DNA of 64,000 bases from JAYPHU01 sp038127535 (GTDB taxonomy: Bacteria; Pseudomonadota; Alphaproteobacteria; Rhodospirillales; UBA2165), in assembly GCA_038127535.1 (NCBI GenBank), contig JAYPHU010000015.1:1-64000 (forward strand), written 5' to 3'. The notes beneath the pieces were generated by a model that was not told where the DNA came from, did not search any database, and saw only the letters and a list, made by a program, of their open reading frames with translations. Below are positions 61,898-64,000 of the stretch, one piece after another (position 1 is the first letter of the stretch; each line of letters opens with the position of its first letter). The position numbers and the translations under genes are program-made.

Positions 61898-61918
61898 AAC
61901 CACGTACAATACGTGGTT
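61898..61918. terminator. Bidirectional terminator-like inverted repeat
   Basis: A perfect 9-bp inverted repeat AACCACGTA-CAA-TACGTGGTT lies between the GFA gene and the end of the convergent adenylate cyclase remnant. The stem has a 3-base loop, and no T-run follows on either strand. Its position between convergent genes suggests a shared terminator or RNA-end stabiliser. The cyclase remnant's stop codon overlaps its last bases. Confidence 0.4.
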
Positions 61919-62640
61919 AGATAGCTAAGCCGGATCGTTCCTTCTGGACGTCTCCGTCCACATTTCCCGCCACATAGACAACAATCGGCTCAGCCCTGCC
62001 TCTGACTTCGACTTCGTGGCGCTCCAGCTTGGATGTATCCAGCTTTGCCAATTCCACAGTCGCCGCTGATGCGACGATGGGTGATCGGAACTCCTTTGTT
62101 TTTTCTTCAAGCCGGGCCGCGATATCACCGTGTCGCCGAGCGCGGAGATGATCGGCGTCTCCGGCGGCCCCATTTGGCCGAATATGGCTCTCCGCAATGG
62201 ATGCCGATTCCCATGGGGAGCGGATATTTTAGCTCCATCTTCAATCGGTCATTCAGGTTGGCCAAGCGATACAGCATGTTCTCGGCGCCGGCGAAGGCCA
62301 TCTGCGCCGCCCGATCAAGATCGACGTCCAGCTCGTAGATCGCCATCAGACCGTCCCGATTAAACTGCGCGTAATGCCCGCCCGTATCCTCCAAACTGGC
62401 CGACAGTTCGGCGAAGAACTGGTTGAGAATAAAAACCACGTCGAAGGGCAGACGATGTTCGGCAATTTTTGTGGACTCCCTGAGATCCGCAAACAGGATG
62501 ACCCCCTGCCGTTCCCGACCTTGCGAATATCCCGTCGGCTGCTGGCCTGCTTCCGGCAACGCGCCAGCGAGCAACAGCGGCATAATCTCCAAGTCCAGAG
62601 CAGGCCTAACCTGGCACGCCAGGCGGAAGCCCGGCGGCTT
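61917..62640 (-). pseudogene. Truncated class III adenylate cyclase with ferredoxin-domain remnant
   Basis: Reading the minus strand in three phases rebuilds the end of a class III nucleotidyl cyclase. The first phase starts LRKPPGFRLACQVRP, the tail of a 2Fe-2S ferredoxin-like domain, then GVILFADLRESTKIAEH and FNRDGLMAIYE, ending at IGIHCGE. A one-base deletion near 62190 moves to AIFGQMGPPETPIISALGDTV. A second deletion near 62125 moves to IAARLEEKTKEF, ending at TAA 61917-61919. The N-terminal membrane and most of the ferredoxin part are gone; a stop lies directly before the first residue. The catalytic core is therefore incomplete. The match to the MGPPETP-type cyclases is from memory of that family. 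Confidence 0.8.
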
Positions 62641-62642
62641 TC

Positions 62643-63115
62643 TCAGCTAAAGCGGAGTTTGCCGTCCTTGACCAGAGCCTCGGCAGTTTTTATCAGCCGG
62701 GTCATGGCCTTGTCGAGCCGGTAATCGGGCACGCCCTCACGGAACTGGAACAGCAGATCCTCGAGATACATTTTTAGGGAGTTCTAGGTCATGTTGCCGT
62801 AGAGCCGGTTCTGCAGGTCCTGGTCTTCTTCGCTGGAATGCATCAGCACCAGGATATCGTCATGGGTGGCAGCGCGTAGGAGCGTCTGGATGCCCGTATC
62901 GTCGGCGGTACGGAGGCTGGAGAGAAAAGCCTGATGCCGGCTCCGTTTTTCATGTGCGGTTTCGGGACGGAGAATGTCGGTCAGCACGCGATGCAGCCGC
63001 TCCATATCCTCCAGGCTCATCTCCGTCGCCTCGCCGTCGAGCCGCACCTGATACGCATGATCGTCGATTTTGTTGACCTAGATTTTCTTGTCCCGGCACC
63101 TATCCTCGCTGACAT
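62643..63115 (-). pseudogene. Broken FliG C-terminal-like gene
   Basis: The minus strand encodes about 155 codons ending at TGA 62643-62645. One frame holds two TAG codons: at 63078-63080 (KKI stop VNKIDDHAYQV) and 62784-62786 (YGNMT stop NSLKMYLEDLLF). The ATG at 63115 needs a one-base shift to join the frame. Residues IQTLLRAATHDDILVLM, then NRLYGNMT and MYLEDLLFQF, then LIKTAEALVKDGKLRF follow the order of the C-terminal rotor domain of FliG. The stops are CAG-to-TAG compatible. No other flagellar gene is present in the window. It is immediately upstream of the broken cyclase. The FliG assignment is a pattern match and moderately uncertain. Confidence 0.6.
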
Positions 63116-63201
63116 CCGTTGAAACAGGCTCGCACAACGGTTATGGGAAGACAATAGAGTCCAATCTTTAACAGCAAATTGACATCAAAATCGGGAGTCC
63201 C

Positions 63202-64000
63202 ATGGCCTTCGAAGACTACATCGCCGCCTGCAACAACCATGATCCGGACAAGTACCGGCCGTTTTTGGTGAGCGGCATTTCGGTGGGCAATGTTCGCCAC
63301 GATATCGCCGAAGCGCTCTCCGGCCATAACGCCGTATTGGTCGAGGCTGATGGCCTGCGGCTGGACGATAATCTGACTGATTTCGACAGCCGCAGCCGGG
63401 TATTAGATAAGCTGGCGTCTACGTTGGCAGCGGAGGGCTTGGTCCCGAAACTCCGGGGCGAAATGTATCCGGTTAAGACCGGGTTCGAGGCAGAGGCCCT
63501 GGCGGAAATCGACCGGGCCGCGGTGCCGGGCTTTGGTCTCCGTGCCTATGGGGTGCATCTCAACGGCTATGTCCGCCGCGCGGATGGCGGGATCGACTTG
63601 TGGATCGCCCGGCGCGCCTCCGACCGGACGATCTGCCCCGGTATGCTGGACAATATGGTGGCCGGCGGCCAGCCCATTGGTCTCGGGCTGATGGAAAATG
63701 TGATCAAGGAATGCGGCGAAGAGGCAAATGTGCCGCCCAAACTTGCCGCCACAGCACAGCCGGTCGGCGCCATCACATATACGATGGAAACGGAGTGGGG
63801 CCTGAAGCCGGACACGATGTTTTGCTATGACCTAGAATTGCCGGCGGATTTCACACCATCCAACACCGATGGCGAAGTAGAGACGTTTTATCTTTGGCCG
63901 GCGGAGCAGGTGGCGGAAATCGTCCGCGACACGTTCGACTTTAAGTTCAACTGCAACCTGGTGATCATAGACTTTTTGATTAGACACGGCCTTATCCCGC
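63202..64000 (+). CDS. DUF4743/Nudix hydrolase, truncated by window end
   Basis: At least 266 codons, open to the window edge. The N-terminal part (FEDYIAACNNHDPDKYRPFLVSG) matches the DUF4743 domain found before Nudix domains related to thiamine pyrophosphokinase. The Nudix region begins RAYGVHLNGYVRRADGGIDLWIARR. The Nudix box appears as GLGLMENVIKECGEEANV, with Lys in place of Arg in the REUXEE core and Leu in place of the earlier Glu. DUF4743 relatives commonly have that Leu, as far as I recall. It may hydrolyse oxidised nucleotide or thiamine diphosphates. CGGGAG lies 6 bases before the ATG. Confidence 0.88.
   Translation, partial: MAFEDYIAACNNHDPDKYRPFLVSGISVGNVRHDIAEALSGHNAVLVEADGLRLDDNLTDFDSRSRVLDKLASTLAAEGLVPKLRGEMYPVKTGFEAEALAEIDRAAVPGFGLRAYGVHLNGYVRRADGGIDLWIARRASDRTICPGMLDNMVAGGQPIGLGLMENVIKECGEEANVPPKLAATAQPVGAITYTMETEWGLKPDTMFCYDLELPADFTPSNTDGEVETFYLWPAEQVAEIVRDTFDFKFNCNLVIIDFLIRHGLIP

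Noticed and set aside
4273..63115. Amber recoding (TAG read as Gln or pyrrolysine) as a window-wide system
   Set aside because: TAG terminates many intact genes at the expected place, no suppressor tRNA or Pyl genes are in the window, and several affected genes also have frameshifts.
1..64000. CRISPR array, transposase or insertion sequence
   Set aside because: No regularly spaced repeats, no IS-type ORF and no flanking terminal repeats were seen.

Overview
The window reads as a stretch of chromosome from an alphaproteobacterium with high GC content, probably a free-living, possibly marine, Rhodospirillales-like lineage (inference). The pointers are a short GcrA cell-cycle regulator, a DUF3035/BamF-type lipoprotein behind lspA, a pmbA-msbA-DUF374-waaA-lpxK-lpxL lipid A cluster, a TAXI-type TRAP transporter, and an xseA/purD divergent pair. 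No phage, plasmid, transposase, CRISPR or rRNA genes were seen. One tRNA-Arg(CCU) lies near the left end. There is one 100-N assembly gap inside ubiD, so this is a draft or metagenome-derived assembly.

Layout. 0-4.3 kb: tRNA-Arg, a PagL-like lipid A deacylase, proline iminopeptidase, a nuclease-fold exported protein and an M48 lipoprotein protease. 4.3-5.6 kb: two broken genes, a cpYpsA/molybdenum-carrier-like remnant and a beta-lactamase-family serine hydrolase. 5.6-16.8 kb: an apparently catabolic locus with an IclR regulator, HisC-like aminotransferase, TRAP-TAXI importer and arylsulfotransferase-like beta-propeller. These face a divergent operon of GST, iron alcohol dehydrogenase, jelly-roll protein and GMC oxidoreductase. 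16.8-21.7 kb: a two-gene ABC exporter whose second subunit is fused in frame to the reactivation domain of methionine synthase MetH. 21.8-26.5 kb: two TPR-glycosyltransferase-like proteins around an EamA transporter. 26.6-37.6 kb: housekeeping genes ribF, ileS, lspA, a bamF-like gene, an M16 peptidase pair, pgi and mutL. 37.7-44.1 kb: a PepSY-like small exported protein with a 42-codon ORF, rsmD, rluB, a PuuD-like hydrolase, tadA, an ilvE-like gene, a GNAT gene, a broken SMP-30 gene and a nitroreductase. 44.3-49.0 kb: an HD-GYP protein, gapped ubiD and pmbA. 49-55 kb: lipid A export and assembly. 55-61.9 kb: M23 peptidase, xseA, purD, an SH3 protein, gcrA with two DnaA boxes upstream, a membrane hydrolase and a GFA-like protein. 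61.9-63.1 kb: two more broken genes (adenylate cyclase and FliG-C-like). 63.2-64 kb: a Nudix gene cut by the window edge.

How the parts fit. Envelope biogenesis dominates: lspA, the BamF-like lipoprotein, MsbA, WaaA, LpxK, LpxL, PagL, M23 and M48 all act on the outer membrane or cell wall. The most unusual items are the ABC-MetH fusion, the uncharacterised sulfotransferase-like/GST/GMC catabolic locus, and the number of genes broken by single-base deletions or nonsense codons. The last point raises two readings that sequence alone cannot separate: real gene decay, or base errors in a low-coverage assembly. Because TAG ends many intact genes here, stop-codon recoding is unlikely.
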